Of a DNA stretch of 33,952 nucleotides, positions 1 through 7,004 are shown in pieces. A program made the position numbers and the translations under genes. The notes below the pieces were generated by a model. That model was not told where the DNA came from. It searched no databases and saw only the letters and a list, made by a program, of their open reading frames with translations. How positions within the stretch are numbered: the first letter of the stretch is position 1; the number at the start of each line of letters is the position of its first letter. Origin of the DNA: Bacteroidales bacterium (lineage in GTDB: Bacteria > Bacteroidota > Bacteroidia > Bacteroidales > UBA932); contig JAFTEQ010000071.1 in the NCBI GenBank assembly GCA_017453565.1, positions 1 to 33,952 on the forward strand. The letters run 5' to 3'.

Positions 1-295
1 CCACCGCCAGGGCAATATCGGCATAAGCCGTAAACAGGACCACTTCCACCTCCGGCATCATCTTTTTGATTTCACCGGCCCAATACAGGCCTTCGTTACC
101 GGTATTGATAGAAGTGTTGAAGTTCATATCCAGCAAAACCACGTCGGGGCGGAACTGCTCCAGCGAGCTCACCAGGGTGGCCGGCGACGGAATCGTCTTC
201 ACCTCCGCAAAATGCATCGGCAACAGGATCTCCAGCGCCCGGCGAATCCCCAGGTTGTCATCCACCACCAGTATTTTTCCTACTTTTGAAGCCAT
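1..295 (-). CDS. Sigma-54-dependent response regulator (NtrC type), N-terminal part
   Basis: Only the first 98 residues are present; the gene runs off the left edge. They form a CheY-like receiver domain: KILVVDDN near residues 7-14 gives the acidic pair, LLDMNF holds the phospho-accepting Asp (about residue 56), and VVLFTAYAD supplies the conserved Thr. The text NTGNEGLYW after the Asp is, from memory, characteristic of Bacteroides sigma-54 activators with AAA+ and Fis-type HTH domains further on. That C-terminal architecture is inferred, since it lies outside the window. The ATG at 295 is the first in frame after a non-coding stretch. Upstream lie a paired inverted repeat and a weak -24/-12-like element, so autoregulation is possible. 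Confidence 0.82.
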   Translation of the reverse strand, partial: MASKVGKILVVDDNLGIRRALEILLPMHFAEVKTIPSPATLVSSLEQFRPDVVLLDMNFNTSINTGNEGLYWAGEIKKMMPEVEVVLFTAYADIALAV

Positions 296-326
296 TGTCA
301 AATCACCATTATACGCCCACGCTTGA

Positions 327-342
327 GTCAAATCCCGTTCCA
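327..342 (-). promoter_or_regulatory. Possible sigma-54 (-24/-12) promoter of the response regulator
   Basis: Read on the minus strand this is TGGAACGGGATTTGAC. The GG of the -24 element and the expected -12 position are ten bases apart, the right sigma-54 spacing. However, the -12 dinucleotide is GA instead of the near-invariant GC, so the call is weak. It lies about 30 bases before the ATG at 295. Confidence 0.25.
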
Positions 343-399
343 CACAAACCAATCAACACAATCCCAATCACTTACGGAACCCTACATCCCTTCAAAACC

Positions 400-435
400 G
401 TAAAGACTCCTTACACCACTGTAAAGAATCTTTAC
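400..435. promoter_or_regulatory. Two inverted repeats 21 bases apart (candidate operator or enhancer)
   Basis: GTAAAGACTCCTTAC (400-414) and GTAAAGAATCTTTAC (421-435) share the form GTAAAG-N4/5-TTAC. The second is a perfect 7-1-7 palindrome. Starts are exactly 21 bases apart, two helical turns, so two dimers would bind the same face of the DNA. The pair lies 105-140 bases before the regulator start codon, a typical enhancer distance for an NtrC-family activator. That the regulator itself binds here is inference. Confidence 0.5.
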
Positions 436-635
436 AAATTTACGACTTTTTCCGGTTTTGACTGTCCAAAAGTGCCGAATAGAGGCAAGCCCACTGCCAA
501 CTCTGATGATGTGTTGTTAGATACTCCACCACAAAAGACTCGATCCCCTTAGTTGCTTTCGTGCGGAAAGGGGACTTTGCCTCTGACGAAACATCAATGC
601 AAATATAACAAAAACAGGCGCTCTCAAAAAATTCG

Positions 636-657
636 GTGGGGCAAGTGTGGGGCAAGT
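636..657. repeat. 11-base tandem direct repeat near tRNA-Arg
   Basis: GTGGGGCAAGT occurs twice back to back (636-646 and 647-657), 45 bases from the 3' end of the tRNA. Tandem short repeats beside a tRNA 3' end resemble arm-type integrase binding sites, but no integrase gene is present in the window. Confidence 0.5.
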
Positions 658-664
658 AAAATAC

Positions 665-697
665 AAAACGCATCTGAGGTGCTTCAGATGCGTTTTT
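665..697 (-). terminator. Rho-independent terminator after tRNA-Arg
   Basis: A perfect 13-base stem (AAAACGCATCTGA at 665-677 with its complement at 684-696) and a 6-base loop. The stem ends in an A/T run on both sides, so it can act in either direction. It sits just past the 3' end of the minus-strand tRNA. Confidence 0.85.
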
Positions 698-701
698 GAA
701 G

Positions 702-775
702 TGACTCCCACAGGACTCAAACCTGTAACCTTTTGATCCGTAGTCAAATGCTCTATTCAATTGAGCTAGGGAGCC
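702..775 (-). tRNA. tRNA-Arg (anticodon ACG)
   Basis: Folds as a full cloverleaf: acceptor GGCTCCC/GGGAGTC with one G-T pair, D stem GCTC/GAGC, anticodon stem TTTGA/TCAAA around loop CTACGGA (anticodon ACG at 741-739), T stem ACAGG/CCTGT, discriminator A. CCA is not encoded. The D loop has G18-A19 in place of G18-G19, and the T loop reads TTTGAGT, with T at position 56 in place of C; the usual elbow pair G19-C56 would become A19-U56. It follows rplS by 37 bases and is probably cotranscribed with it. Confidence 0.95.
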
Positions 776-779
776 GGTT

Positions 780-799
780 GCACCCGTATGCCCCGGTGC
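780..799. other. Small inverted repeat between rplS and tRNA-Arg
   Basis: GCACC (780-784) and GGTGC (795-799) can form a short hairpin in an rplS-tRNA transcript. No T run follows, so a processing or spacer structure is more likely than a terminator. Confidence 0.3.
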
Positions 800-812
800 G
801 CGGGCTTGTTCG

Positions 813-1199
813 TTACTCGGCGGCTTCGGCGGCCGGTTTGGCGCTGAACTTCTTCTCCTTGATGCGGGCCTTCTTACCGGCGAGGTCGCGGAGATAGAAG
901 ATGCGGGCGCGGCGGACCTTACCCACCTTGTTGACTTCGATCGAGTCAATCATCGGGCTCTGGAAAGGAACGATACGCTCCACACCGACGCCACCGGAAA
1001 CCTTGCGGATGGTGAACGTGCGCGTGGCCGGGCTGCCACCCTTGATCTGGATGACCACGCCGCGGAAGTTCTGCAGACGCTCTTTGTCTCCCTCCTTGAT
1101 CCGGAAGGTCACGGTGATGGTGTCACCCGCCTTGAAAGCCGGATAGGAAGCGACCCGCTCGTTGGCAAAGGCCTGATCGACAACATTAATCAAATCCAT
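813..1199 (-). CDS. rplS: 50S ribosomal protein L19
   Basis: A 128-residue protein, slightly longer than the usual 115-120, with an Ala/Lys-rich tail ([12 protein letters not shown]). It carries the L19 signature: [26 protein letters not shown] is split across residues 21-46, followed by [19 protein letters not shown] and [13 protein letters not shown]19 sits at the interface of the 30S and 50S subunits. The ATG at 1199 (MDLINVVDQ) is chosen because it matches the family N-terminus; the open frame extends upstream only through promoter DNA. A strong promoter at 1273-1303 gives a leader of about 70 bases. The tRNA-Arg follows 37 bases downstream. Confidence 0.97.
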   Translation of the reverse strand: MDLINVVDQAFANERVASYPAFKAGDTITVTFRIKEGDKERLQNFRGVVIQIKGGSPATRTFTIRKVSGGVGVERIVPFQSPMIDSIEVNKVGKVRRARIFYLRDLAGKKARIKEKKFSAKPAAEAAE

Positions 1200-1272
1200 A
1201 ATACAATCTATTATGTGTGTTGGCGCAGCGTCATCAAACCGTCTGAAGAGAGGCTGCCTTTCAATGGGACTG

Positions 1273-1303
1273 CAAAGGTAGAAAATATTTTGGAGTACGC
1301 AAA
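1273..1303 (-). promoter_or_regulatory. Bacteroidetes-type promoter of rplS
   Basis: On the minus strand: TTTG, 19 bases, then TACCTTTG followed by C. This matches the Bacteroidetes housekeeping sigma consensus in both boxes and spacing. Confidence 0.85.
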
Positions 1304-1323
1304 TCGAAAATGAAAAAAAGTTG

Positions 1324-1331
1324 TACATTTG
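1324..1331 (+). promoter_or_regulatory. Putative -7 box of the esterase gene
   Basis: TACATTTG matches TAnnTTTG and lies 25 bases before the ATG at 1357. No good -33 TTTG is seen at the right spacing. It is arranged back to back with the rplS promoter. Confidence 0.55.
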
Positions 1332-1356
1332 AGCAGGATAAACCAACATAATTGAT

Positions 1357-2709
1357 ATGAAAATGAAAAAAATCCTTTTTTGCGTCCTTGCCGCGGCCTT
1401 GACCGTGGGCGCAGCCATCCCTTCCCGGGCACAGAAATTCTGTGAGCGAGTACGCCTCAGTATCGACCGTCCGGACGGACGCTATGCCGCCGGTGAAAAG
1501 ATTGACGTGTATGTAGAGTCCGACACCGAGGCTGATCTTTCCGTGCAGGTTTATCTGAACGGAATCGTCCAGAAAAAGAAGGGTGTGGCCCAAAAGCACA
1601 TCCCTGCCGGCAAGTCCCTGTTGTATTCGGCTTCGTACGATGCTCCCACCGCCCAGGTGGTGCGTGTCCTGAACCCCGAAAACCGGAAGGAATTCGCCGA
1701 CATCGGCGCCATCGTGGACGCCGAGGGCTTCCGCCCCGGTTTCGCTTTCCCTGCCGACATGCGCGCTTTCTGGGACAAGGAGATCAAGGCCATGCGCAAA
1801 CTCAAGATGAAGGCCTCGCTCACCCCGGTGGAGATTCCGGCCGACAAGGTGAAGAAAGCTGAAAACCTCGAGTGCTTCGCCTTCGAGATCAATTGCGTGG
1901 GCGATGTGCCGGCGCGCGGCTATCTGGCCCGCCCCAAAAATGCTGAAAAGAAGAGCCTGCCCATCGTCGTGTACCTGCACGGGGCCGGCGTGAACAAAGC
2001 GGGCAACCGTTCCTCCATCGTCCTTGCCGCCAACTACGCCAAGCGGGGCGGCGGCGCCATCGTAGTGGACCTGAACGCCCACGGCATGCTCGGCGACCAG
2101 CCCCAGTCGTACTACGACGACCTCAATGCGAACGCCCTCAAGGATTATTCACGCCGCGAGCCGGTCGACCACAAGTCGTACTACTTCCGCACCATGTTCC
2201 TGCGCGCCCAGCGCACGCTCGACTATCTCTGCACCCTGCCTGAATGGGACGGGGAGCGCGTACTGGTGATGGGCAGCAGCCAGGGCGGCGCCCAGACGGC
2301 GGCCCTGGCGGGCATGGACCCGCGCGTGAAGGTGGCTGTGCTTACCGTGCCTGCCATGATGGATATGGGCGGCAAGCTGGCAGGGCGCCTGTCCGGCTGG
2401 CCCAAACTGCTGGAAGTCTATAAGGAGAGTGAAACTGCTCCTGAAATCCTGCCTTATTACGACGGGGCGAATTTCCTTCAGATGACTGACGCGCGCCTCT
2501 TCATGGAGGCCGGACTATCCGATTTCACCTGCGCGCCCGCCGCTGTCTTTGCGGGCTACAACGTGGCGAAGTCGGCCGACAAGGTTATCTACACCAATCC
2601 CTACCGTCCGCACTCCGGCTATGCCAATTTCTCGCGGGAACGGCAGGCTGAATGGAAAAAGAGCATCGATGACGTGCGCAACCGCTTCATCAACGATTAT
2701 CTGAAATAG
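1357..2709 (+). CDS. Secreted acetylxylan-esterase-like alpha/beta hydrolase (CE7/AXE1 type)
   Basis: A 450-residue protein with a signal peptide (residues 1-25, ending SRAQ). An N-terminal beta-rich stretch (about 30-115) is followed by an AXE1-like hydrolase domain from about 125. The oxyanion region is VVYLHGAG (204-211). The nucleophile motif is GSSQGG with Ser308. Asp389 lies in [17 protein letters not shown] and His419 in YRPHSGY, both at the positions expected of CE7 esterases. Such enzymes remove acetyl groups from xylan or other sugars; the substrate here is unknown. It stands alone, divergent from rplS, and its stop lies 6 bases from the convergent dnaJ stop. An in-frame ATG at 1363 is an alternative start. 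Confidence 0.83.
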   Translation: MKMKKILFCVLAAALTVGAAIPSRAQKFCERVRLSIDRPDGRYAAGEKIDVYVESDTEADLSVQVYLNGIVQKKKGVAQKHIPAGKSLLYSASYDAPTAQVVRVLNPENRKEFADIGAIVDAEGFRPGFAFPADMRAFWDKEIKAMRKLKMKASLTPVEIPADKVKKAENLECFAFEINCVGDVPARGYLARPKNAEKKSLPIVVYLHGAGVNKAGNRSSIVLAANYAKRGGGAIVVDLNAHGMLGDQPQSYYDDLNANALKDYSRREPVDHKSYYFRTMFLRAQRTLDYLCTLPEWDGERVLVMGSSQGGAQTAALAGMDPRVKVAVLTVPAMMDMGGKLAGRLSGWPKLLEVYKESETAPEILPYYDGANFLQMTDARLFMEAGLSDFTCAPAAVFAGYNVAKSADKVIYTNPYRPHSGYANFSRERQAEWKKSIDDVRNRFINDYLK

Positions 2710-2715
2710 GGGCGG

Positions 2716-3894
2716 CTAGAAGTACTGGCTTTCCTTTTCGAACAGGGCCCGGTCCTCACGTGAGGGATCGGGCTTTATGCTTTCGCTCGAACTCAGGCGT
2801 TCCACGGCTTCCTTGTCGCTGCCGCGGAGCTTGCGCGGAATCCATACCAGGATCTTGACATAGAGGTCTCCGTTGCGGCCGTAGCTGTCGGGAAGGCCCT
2901 TGCCGCGCAGGCGCACCACCGTGCCCGACTGCGTGCCGGCTTCGATCTTGAGTTTCTGGGCCCCGCCGATGCAGGGGATGCTGATTTCGCTGCCCAGGAT
3001 GGCGTCGGTGACGCTCACCACGCGGGTGTAGAAGAGATTGGCCCCGTCGCGTTTGAACTGCGGGTGGGCGAGTTCCTCAATGACCACCAGCAAGTCGCCG
3101 TTCACGCCGCCGCGCGGTGCCGAATGGCCTTCTCCCTGAAGGGTAAGTTGCATGCCGTTCTCGACGCCGGCGGGGATGTGGAAGCGTACGGTCTCTTTCT
3201 TGCGCAGCAGACCGCTGCCCTTGCAGGTCCCGCAGGGATTGGACACCACTTTCCCTTCGCCGCCGCACTGGGGACAGGTGGCGTAGGAAACGGTGCGTCC
3301 GAACAGGGAGTTGGCGATATGCTGCACCTGGCCCGATCCGTTGCAGGTGGGGCAGGTCTTCACGTCCGAGGCGTTCTTGGCGCCCCGTCCGTCGCAGTCG
3401 GGGCAGGGGCGGTTGCGCTCGAGGACCACTTCCTTGTCGCAGCCGGTGGCGATCTCTTCCAGGGTGAGGCGGACGCGGGTACGGATGTCACGGCCGCGGA
3501 GGACCCGCTGTCCCTGCTGGCGCTGGCCGCCGAAACCGCCGAAACCGCCGAAACCGCCGAATCCACCGAAACCTCCGAAGCCGCCGAAGAGGTTGTTGAG
3601 CAGGTCGTCGAGGCTGCCGAAGCCGCCGCTGAAATCGGGTCCGGGCTGGCCGTCTACGCCGGCGAAGCCGAACTGGTCGTAACGGGCGCGCTTCTGCGGG
3701 TCGGAAAGTACGGAATAGGCCTCCGAGGCCTCCTTGAACATCTCCTCGGCCTTCTTTTTCTCGGCGTCGCTGCCGTTCACCCAGCGGTCGGGATGCCATT
3801 TGAGGGCGGCCTTGCGGTAGGCGCCCTTGATATCGTCTTCGGAAGCCCCTTTCTGGAGCCCCAGAACTTCGTAGTAATCTCTTTTCTCTGCCAT
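2716..3894 (-). CDS. dnaJ: Chaperone protein DnaJ (Hsp40)
   Basis: A full-length 392-residue type I DnaJ, the co-chaperone that stimulates DnaK ATPase and delivers unfolded proteins. The J domain holds HPD at residues 34-36. The Gly/Phe-rich region (about 85-125) contains six consecutive GGF units. Four CxxCxGxG zinc motifs start at Cys164, Cys181, Cys207 and Cys221. The C-terminal peptide-binding domains follow. It lies 15 bases after grpE. The spacer reads GGGAGGACGGACAAG before the ATG, an unusually strong Shine-Dalgarno-like stretch for this phylum. The gene ends 6 bases from the convergent esterase gene. Confidence 0.98.
   Translation of the reverse strand: MAEKRDYYEVLGLQKGASEDDIKGAYRKAALKWHPDRWVNGSDAEKKKAEEMFKEASEAYSVLSDPQKRARYDQFGFAGVDGQPGPDFSGGFGSLDDLLNNLFGGFGGFGGFGGFGGFGGFGGQRQQGQRVLRGRDIRTRVRLTLEEIATGCDKEVVLERNRPCPDCDGRGAKNASDVKTCPTCNGSGQVQHIANSLFGRTVSYATCPQCGGEGKVVSNPCGTCKGSGLLRKKETVRFHIPAGVENGMQLTLQGEGHSAPRGGVNGDLLVVIEELAHPQFKRDGANLFYTRVVSVTDAILGSEISIPCIGGAQKLKIEAGTQSGTVVRLRGKGLPDSYGRNGDLYVKILVWIPRKLRGSDKEAVERLSSSESIKPDPSREDRALFEKESQYF
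2747..2773 (+). terminator. Possible terminator hairpin inside the dnaJ 3' end
   Basis: GCCCG (2747-2751) pairs with CGGGC (2769-2773) around a 12-base perfect palindrome CCTCACGTGAGG (2754-2765). On the plus strand it is followed by TTTATGCTTT, a poor T run. It lies about 40 bases past the plus-strand esterase stop, within the dnaJ coding region. Confidence 0.35.
3526..3590. repeat. Short tandem repeat coding for the GGF units of DnaJ
   Basis: Degenerate 9-base units of the type CCGCCGAAA recur here. They encode the six GGF tripeptides of the DnaJ glycine/phenylalanine linker on the minus strand. Such a repeat can change length by slippage in multiples of three. Confidence 0.7.
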
Positions 3895-3909
3895 CTTGTC
3901 CGTCCTCCC

Positions 3910-4413
3910 TTAGGCTCCGACCACCACCTTGGCGTAGCGCAGGACCTTTCCGTTGAGGGTGTAGCCGGTCTGGACCACGTCGATGACCATGCCCTTGGAC
4001 GCCTCGTCGGGCGCTGGGAACTGGGTAACCGCTTCGTGGAAGTCGGTGTCGAATTTGCTGCCCTTCGCCTCAATGACCGCGAGGCCACGGGTCTTCAGGT
4101 AGTCCATCAATTTATTGTATATGAGCGAAGTGCCCTCCCGGGCCGCTTCGTCTGCGGAGTCGGCGAGCATCTGCAGGGCCCGTTCGCAGTCGTCCAGCAC
4201 GGGCAGCAGCCCCTTGATGGTATCGGCCGAAGCCTGGGCCACCAGATTCAGGCGTTCTTCCGCGCTGCGGCGGCGGAAGGTCTCAAACTCGGCCATCAGG
4301 CGCAGGTAGTCTTCGTGTTCCTTGGCGAGTTTGGCGTCGAGGTCGGTAATCTGTTGCTGCAGTTTTTCCTTTGCGGGGCTCTTGGCCGCCGGCTTTTCCT
4401 GTTTCTCTTTCAT
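3910..4413 (-). CDS. grpE: Nucleotide exchange factor GrpE
   Basis: A 167-residue protein. The Lys/Glu-rich N-terminus leads into a long coiled coil (about 15-60, with KEHEDYLRLMAEFETFRRR), then a helical region (LLPVLDDCERALQML) and the compact beta domain ending GYTLNGKVLRYAKVVVG, all diagnostic of GrpE. It releases ADP from DnaK. It precedes dnaJ in an apparent heat-shock operon. The intergenic region before it carries two palindromes, which suggests that grpE-dnaJ has its own regulated promoter separate from trkA. Confidence 0.97.
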   Translation of the reverse strand: MKEKQEKPAAKSPAKEKLQQQITDLDAKLAKEHEDYLRLMAEFETFRRRSAEERLNLVAQASADTIKGLLPVLDDCERALQMLADSADEAAREGTSLIYNKLMDYLKTRGLAVIEAKGSKFDTDFHEAVTQFPAPDEASKGMVIDVVQTGYTLNGKVLRYAKVVVGA

Positions 4414-4437
4414 AATGCTCTGTTGTTCCGGCCCTGA

Positions 4438-4482
4438 CAGAGCAAAAGCTCTGCCACGGCGACCGCGCTGACTTTTTGTCAG
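4438..4482 (-). promoter_or_regulatory. Two palindromes upstream of grpE
   Basis: CTGAC-TTTTT-GTCAG (4468-4482) and CAGAGC-AAAA-GCTCTG (4438-4453) lie in the 75-base gap between trkA and grpE. The first begins 6 bases after the trkA stop and has no T run after it, so it is a poor terminator. A role in heat-shock control of grpE-dnaJ is inferred from position only. Confidence 0.4.
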
Positions 4483-4488
4483 TGTATC

Positions 4489-5850
4489 CTATTTGAAGAA
4501 ACGGTCGATCTCCCGAACCGTTTCGGGCAGGGCGAACACGGCTACCCGGTCGTAGGCCTCGATGACGGTGTCACCCACGGCGATGAAGGATTCGCTGCCG
4601 CGCACCACGCCGCCGATGATGGCGCCGCGCGGGAAATCGAGTTCCTTAAGGGGGCCCTTGGTGATGGCGCTGCCGGGCGCCACGGTGTATTCAATGACCT
4701 CGGCGTCGGTCCCGCTCATATACTTCACGAAGCGGGCTTTGCCGCTGAGGGTGAACTTGAAGATGCGGCCGGCGGTGATGAGTTTCTTGTTGATCACGCT
4801 GTCCACACCCATCTCCTCGGCGAGGCGGACGTACTCGATGTTCTCCACTTCGGCCACGGTGCGGGGGACGCCGAATTTTTTGGCCACCACGCAGGAGAGC
4901 ACGTTGCTCTCGTCGTTTTCGCTCAGGGCGATGAAGGCGTCGCAGTCGCGGATGCCCTCCTCGTAGAGGAAGTCGGAGTTGCGACCGTCCCCGTTCACAA
5001 CCTGGACCTCGTTGGGCAGATGGTCCGAGAGTTCGAGGCAACGTTCGCGGTTCTTCTCAATAAGTTTGACCTCGATGCCCTGACGGCTCAGGCCCCGCGC
5101 CACCATCTCGGCCACGGCGGTGCCACCCACAATGAGGACGCGTCCGACGCTGAGGCTCTTCTTTCCGAAATGCCGGACCAGGTTTTCCGCTCCCTCGCGC
5201 CTCGCGATGGTAAACACCAGGTCGTTGTAGCGGAACAGGGTGTCGGGCCCCGGGATGATGGTCTTGTCGGAGCGCGAGATGGCGATGATGCGGAACTGGG
5301 CCGCTTCTTCGGCGCTGAGGCCCTGCGTGAACTCGGAGAGTTTGAGGTCGAGCAGGGGCGTGTTTTCGTCGACCTTGAACACGGCGATCTGCAGGCGTCC
5401 GTGGGCGAAGTCGAGGGTCTCGGAAGAGCTGCCGTGGCGGAGCAGGTCCACAATCTCATCGGCCGCAATCTTCTCGGGATAGAACATGAGTTCGATTCCT
5501 AACTCCTTGAATAACAGCTTGTTCTCTGCCGTGAGGTAGTCTTCGTCGCCAATGCGGGCCACCACCTTTGCGGCGCCCAGCTGTTTGGCCAGCAGGGCCC
5601 CCACGATGTTGACTTCCTGGGCTGCGGACGGGTAGACCGCGATGACCAGGTCGGCGTGGGCGACGCCGGCATTGCGCAGGACGGCGATAGAGGATGGATT
5701 GCCCTCGATGGTCTGAACATCGGCGCTGAGTTCGATCTGGGCGAGCCGGGCCGCGTCGTTGTCAATGACCACGATGTCGTTGCCTTCGGCGCGCAGCATC
5801 TTTGCCAGGTGGGAACCCACCTCGCCGGCTCCTTCAATGATGATTTTCAT
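4489..5850 (-). CDS. trkA: Trk system potassium uptake protein TrkA
   Basis: A 453-residue protein with the duplicated RCK layout of TrkA: a nucleotide-binding RCK_N domain at residues 1-120 (GAGEVG at 7-12, acidic D30 at the end of strand 2), an RCK_C domain at about 140-220, a second RCK_N from about 235 (VLIVGGTAVAE, with Ala where the last Gly of the motif usually stands), and a second RCK_C at about 365-450. It is the cytoplasmic NAD(H)/ATP-sensing gate of the TrkH/TrkG potassium channel. No trkH is in the window. Its start overlaps the end of the glycosyltransferase gene by 17 bases, so translation is probably coupled. Confidence 0.95.
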   Translation of the reverse strand: MKIIIEGAGEVGSHLAKMLRAEGNDIVVIDNDAARLAQIELSADVQTIEGNPSSIAVLRNAGVAHADLVIAVYPSAAQEVNIVGALLAKQLGAAKVVARIGDEDYLTAENKLLFKELGIELMFYPEKIAADEIVDLLRHGSSSETLDFAHGRLQIAVFKVDENTPLLDLKLSEFTQGLSAEEAAQFRIIAISRSDKTIIPGPDTLFRYNDLVFTIARREGAENLVRHFGKKSLSVGRVLIVGGTAVAEMVARGLSRQGIEVKLIEKNRERCLELSDHLPNEVQVVNGDGRNSDFLYEEGIRDCDAFIALSENDESNVLSCVVAKKFGVPRTVAEVENIEYVRLAEEMGVDSVINKKLITAGRIFKFTLSGKARFVKYMSGTDAEVIEYTVAPGSAITKGPLKELDFPRGAIIGGVVRGSESFIAVGDTVIEAYDRVAVFALPETVREIDRFFK

Positions 5851-6913
5851 TTTGTTTGAGATATTGCAAGATCACGATTCCCGGGAACAGCCCCTCCGCC
5901 GGGGCGGGCCGGGGTCCTTCCGGAACGGGAACACCCCTGCGCAGCTTCCGGAACTGGCGGTGGGCCGAACAGACGGCCCGGCAGGCGGAAAAGCGTCCGC
6001 GGAGCAGATAGACAACAGCGGAGCAGCCGTCCAGCAGCATCCGTCGAAAGATGGCGCACCGAGCGCTGCGCTGCGCCCGTTTCGGGCTGCAGCCCCGGGC
6101 ACAGGCCTCCGCGGCTAGGTTGTTCTCGAGCAGGAGGAGGTTGTTGCGGTAGTTGAGTTCGAGTTTGAAAGGGGAGTCCTGGGGAAGGCTTCCTCCGCCC
6201 AGGTGCCAGACCTTGGACTGAGGCACGACCGTGACCTTCCATCCCGCATGCGCGGCGCGCCAGCAGAAATCGATCTCTTCCATGTGGGCGAAGAAACGGT
6301 CGTCGAAACCGCCCAGGTCTTTCCACAGGCTGCTGCGCACCATCATGCAGGCGCCGGAAACCCAAAGGACGCGGGCCGGCGTGTCATATTGCCCCCGGTC
6401 TTCTTCCACACGGGAGAGCACGCGGCCCCGGCAGAAGGGGTAGCCGAAGCGGTCGAGCAGGCCCCCGGCGGCCCCGGCATATTCAAAGCGCGTGGTTTTG
6501 CGCCATTCCTTTCCGTCCTGCTCGAGGGCCAGGAGTTTGGGCCCGCACACCCCGCAGTCGGGATGGGCCTGCATCCAGTCGCAGAGGGGAGTGAGAAAAC
6601 CGTTCTCTACCAGGATGTCCGAGTTGAGCAGCAGGAAACAGTCGAAGCCGTCCAATGCGGCGAGGGCCCGGTTGTAGCCGCCCGTGAAGCCGTAGTTCGC
6701 GCCCAGGGGGAGGAACCGGACGTCCGGAAAGGCTTCGGCCATGAGAGCGTCGCTGCCGTCTGTGGATCCGCTGTCGGCCACCACCGCCTCGGCGCAGGGA
6801 AGGCCCGTGGCGGGGTCTTCTCCCAGTTCCCTGCAGGCCGCCACCACGGAGGGCAGGAACGCCTGCAGGTAAGTGCGGGTGTTCCAGTTGAGTATGACCA
6901 CGGCGGTGCGCAT
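5834..6913 (-). CDS. Family 2 glycosyltransferase
   Basis: A 359-residue GT2 enzyme resembling rhamnosyl/dTDP-sugar transferases. The N-terminal AVVILNWN strand (4-11), VVADSGSTDGS (44-54), the metal-binding NSD (97-99), the acceptor-side MEEIDFCWRA (211-220) and the WHLGGG segment (236-241) are all in place. An Arg/Cys-rich tail of about 100 residues follows. It probably adds a sugar to a cell-surface glycan. The start at 6913 (MRTAVV) is preferred over 6931 because a TATCTTTG promoter box lies at 6921-6928, inside the longer frame. It overlaps trkA, an unrelated gene, by 17 bases. Confidence 0.88.
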   Translation of the reverse strand: MRTAVVILNWNTRTYLQAFLPSVVAACRELGEDPATGLPCAEAVVADSGSTDGSDALMAEAFPDVRFLPLGANYGFTGGYNRALAALDGFDCFLLLNSDILVENGFLTPLCDWMQAHPDCGVCGPKLLALEQDGKEWRKTTRFEYAGAAGGLLDRFGYPFCRGRVLSRVEEDRGQYDTPARVLWVSGACMMVRSSLWKDLGGFDDRFFAHMEEIDFCWRAAHAGWKVTVVPQSKVWHLGGGSLPQDSPFKLELNYRNNLLLLENNLAAEACARGCSPKRAQRSARCAIFRRMLLDGCSAVVYLLRGRFSACRAVCSAHRQFRKLRRGVPVPEGPRPAPAEGLFPGIVILQYLKQNENHH

Positions 6914-6920
6914 ATCGGGG

Positions 6921-6928
6921 CAAAGATA
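6921..6928 (-). promoter_or_regulatory. -7 box immediately before the glycosyltransferase start
   Basis: TATCTTTG on the minus strand ends 7 bases before the ATG at 6913, so the transcript should be leaderless or nearly so. No clear -33 box is seen at standard spacing. Confidence 0.6.
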
Positions 6929-6941
6929 CAAACTTTGTGCG

Positions 6942-6977
6942 CAAAAAAGAAAAGGCCGACCGCTTGGGGGTCGACCT
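6942..6977 (-). terminator. Rho-independent terminator of the rpsF-rpsR-rplI operon
   Basis: On the minus strand, AGGTCGACC (6977-6969) pairs with GGTCGGCCT (6961-6953) with one wobble pair. The stem is followed by TTTTCTTTTTT. It lies 27 bases after the rplI stop. Confidence 0.88.
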
Positions 6978-7004
6978 GATCTTTCAAAACTCGGGACGCG
7001 GCGC

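Larger units (their letters stand above)
296..663. other. Gene-free stretch upstream of the response regulator
   Basis: No convincing gene is seen in these 368 bases. They hold a paired inverted repeat (400-435), a possible sigma-54 promoter (327-342), an imperfect hairpin ccccttag...aaagggg around 549-577, and an 11-base tandem direct repeat (636-657). On the minus strand a TATATTTGC promoter-like box lies near 600-608. The short open frames crossing it run into the tRNA and look random. It could be the scar of an element that once used the tRNA as an integration site. Confidence 0.5.

Noticed and set aside
440-949. Minus-strand frame running through the tRNA into rplS
   Set aside because: It overlaps the tRNA and the rplS end in another frame; no domain is recognised. 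Possible integrase remnant considered, but no integrase motif is visible.
3526-3590. Short tandem repeat as a CRISPR array
   Set aside because: Units are 9 bases, have no spacers, and encode the DnaJ Gly/Phe linker.
3064-4437. 457-codon plus-strand frame opposite dnaJ and grpE
   Set aside because: Antisense shadow; its apparent repeats (AETAETAE) are just the reverse reading of the DnaJ GGF repeat.
4468-4482. CTGAC-TTTTT-GTCAG as terminator of trkA
   Set aside because: Stem is only 5 base pairs and no T run follows on the minus strand.
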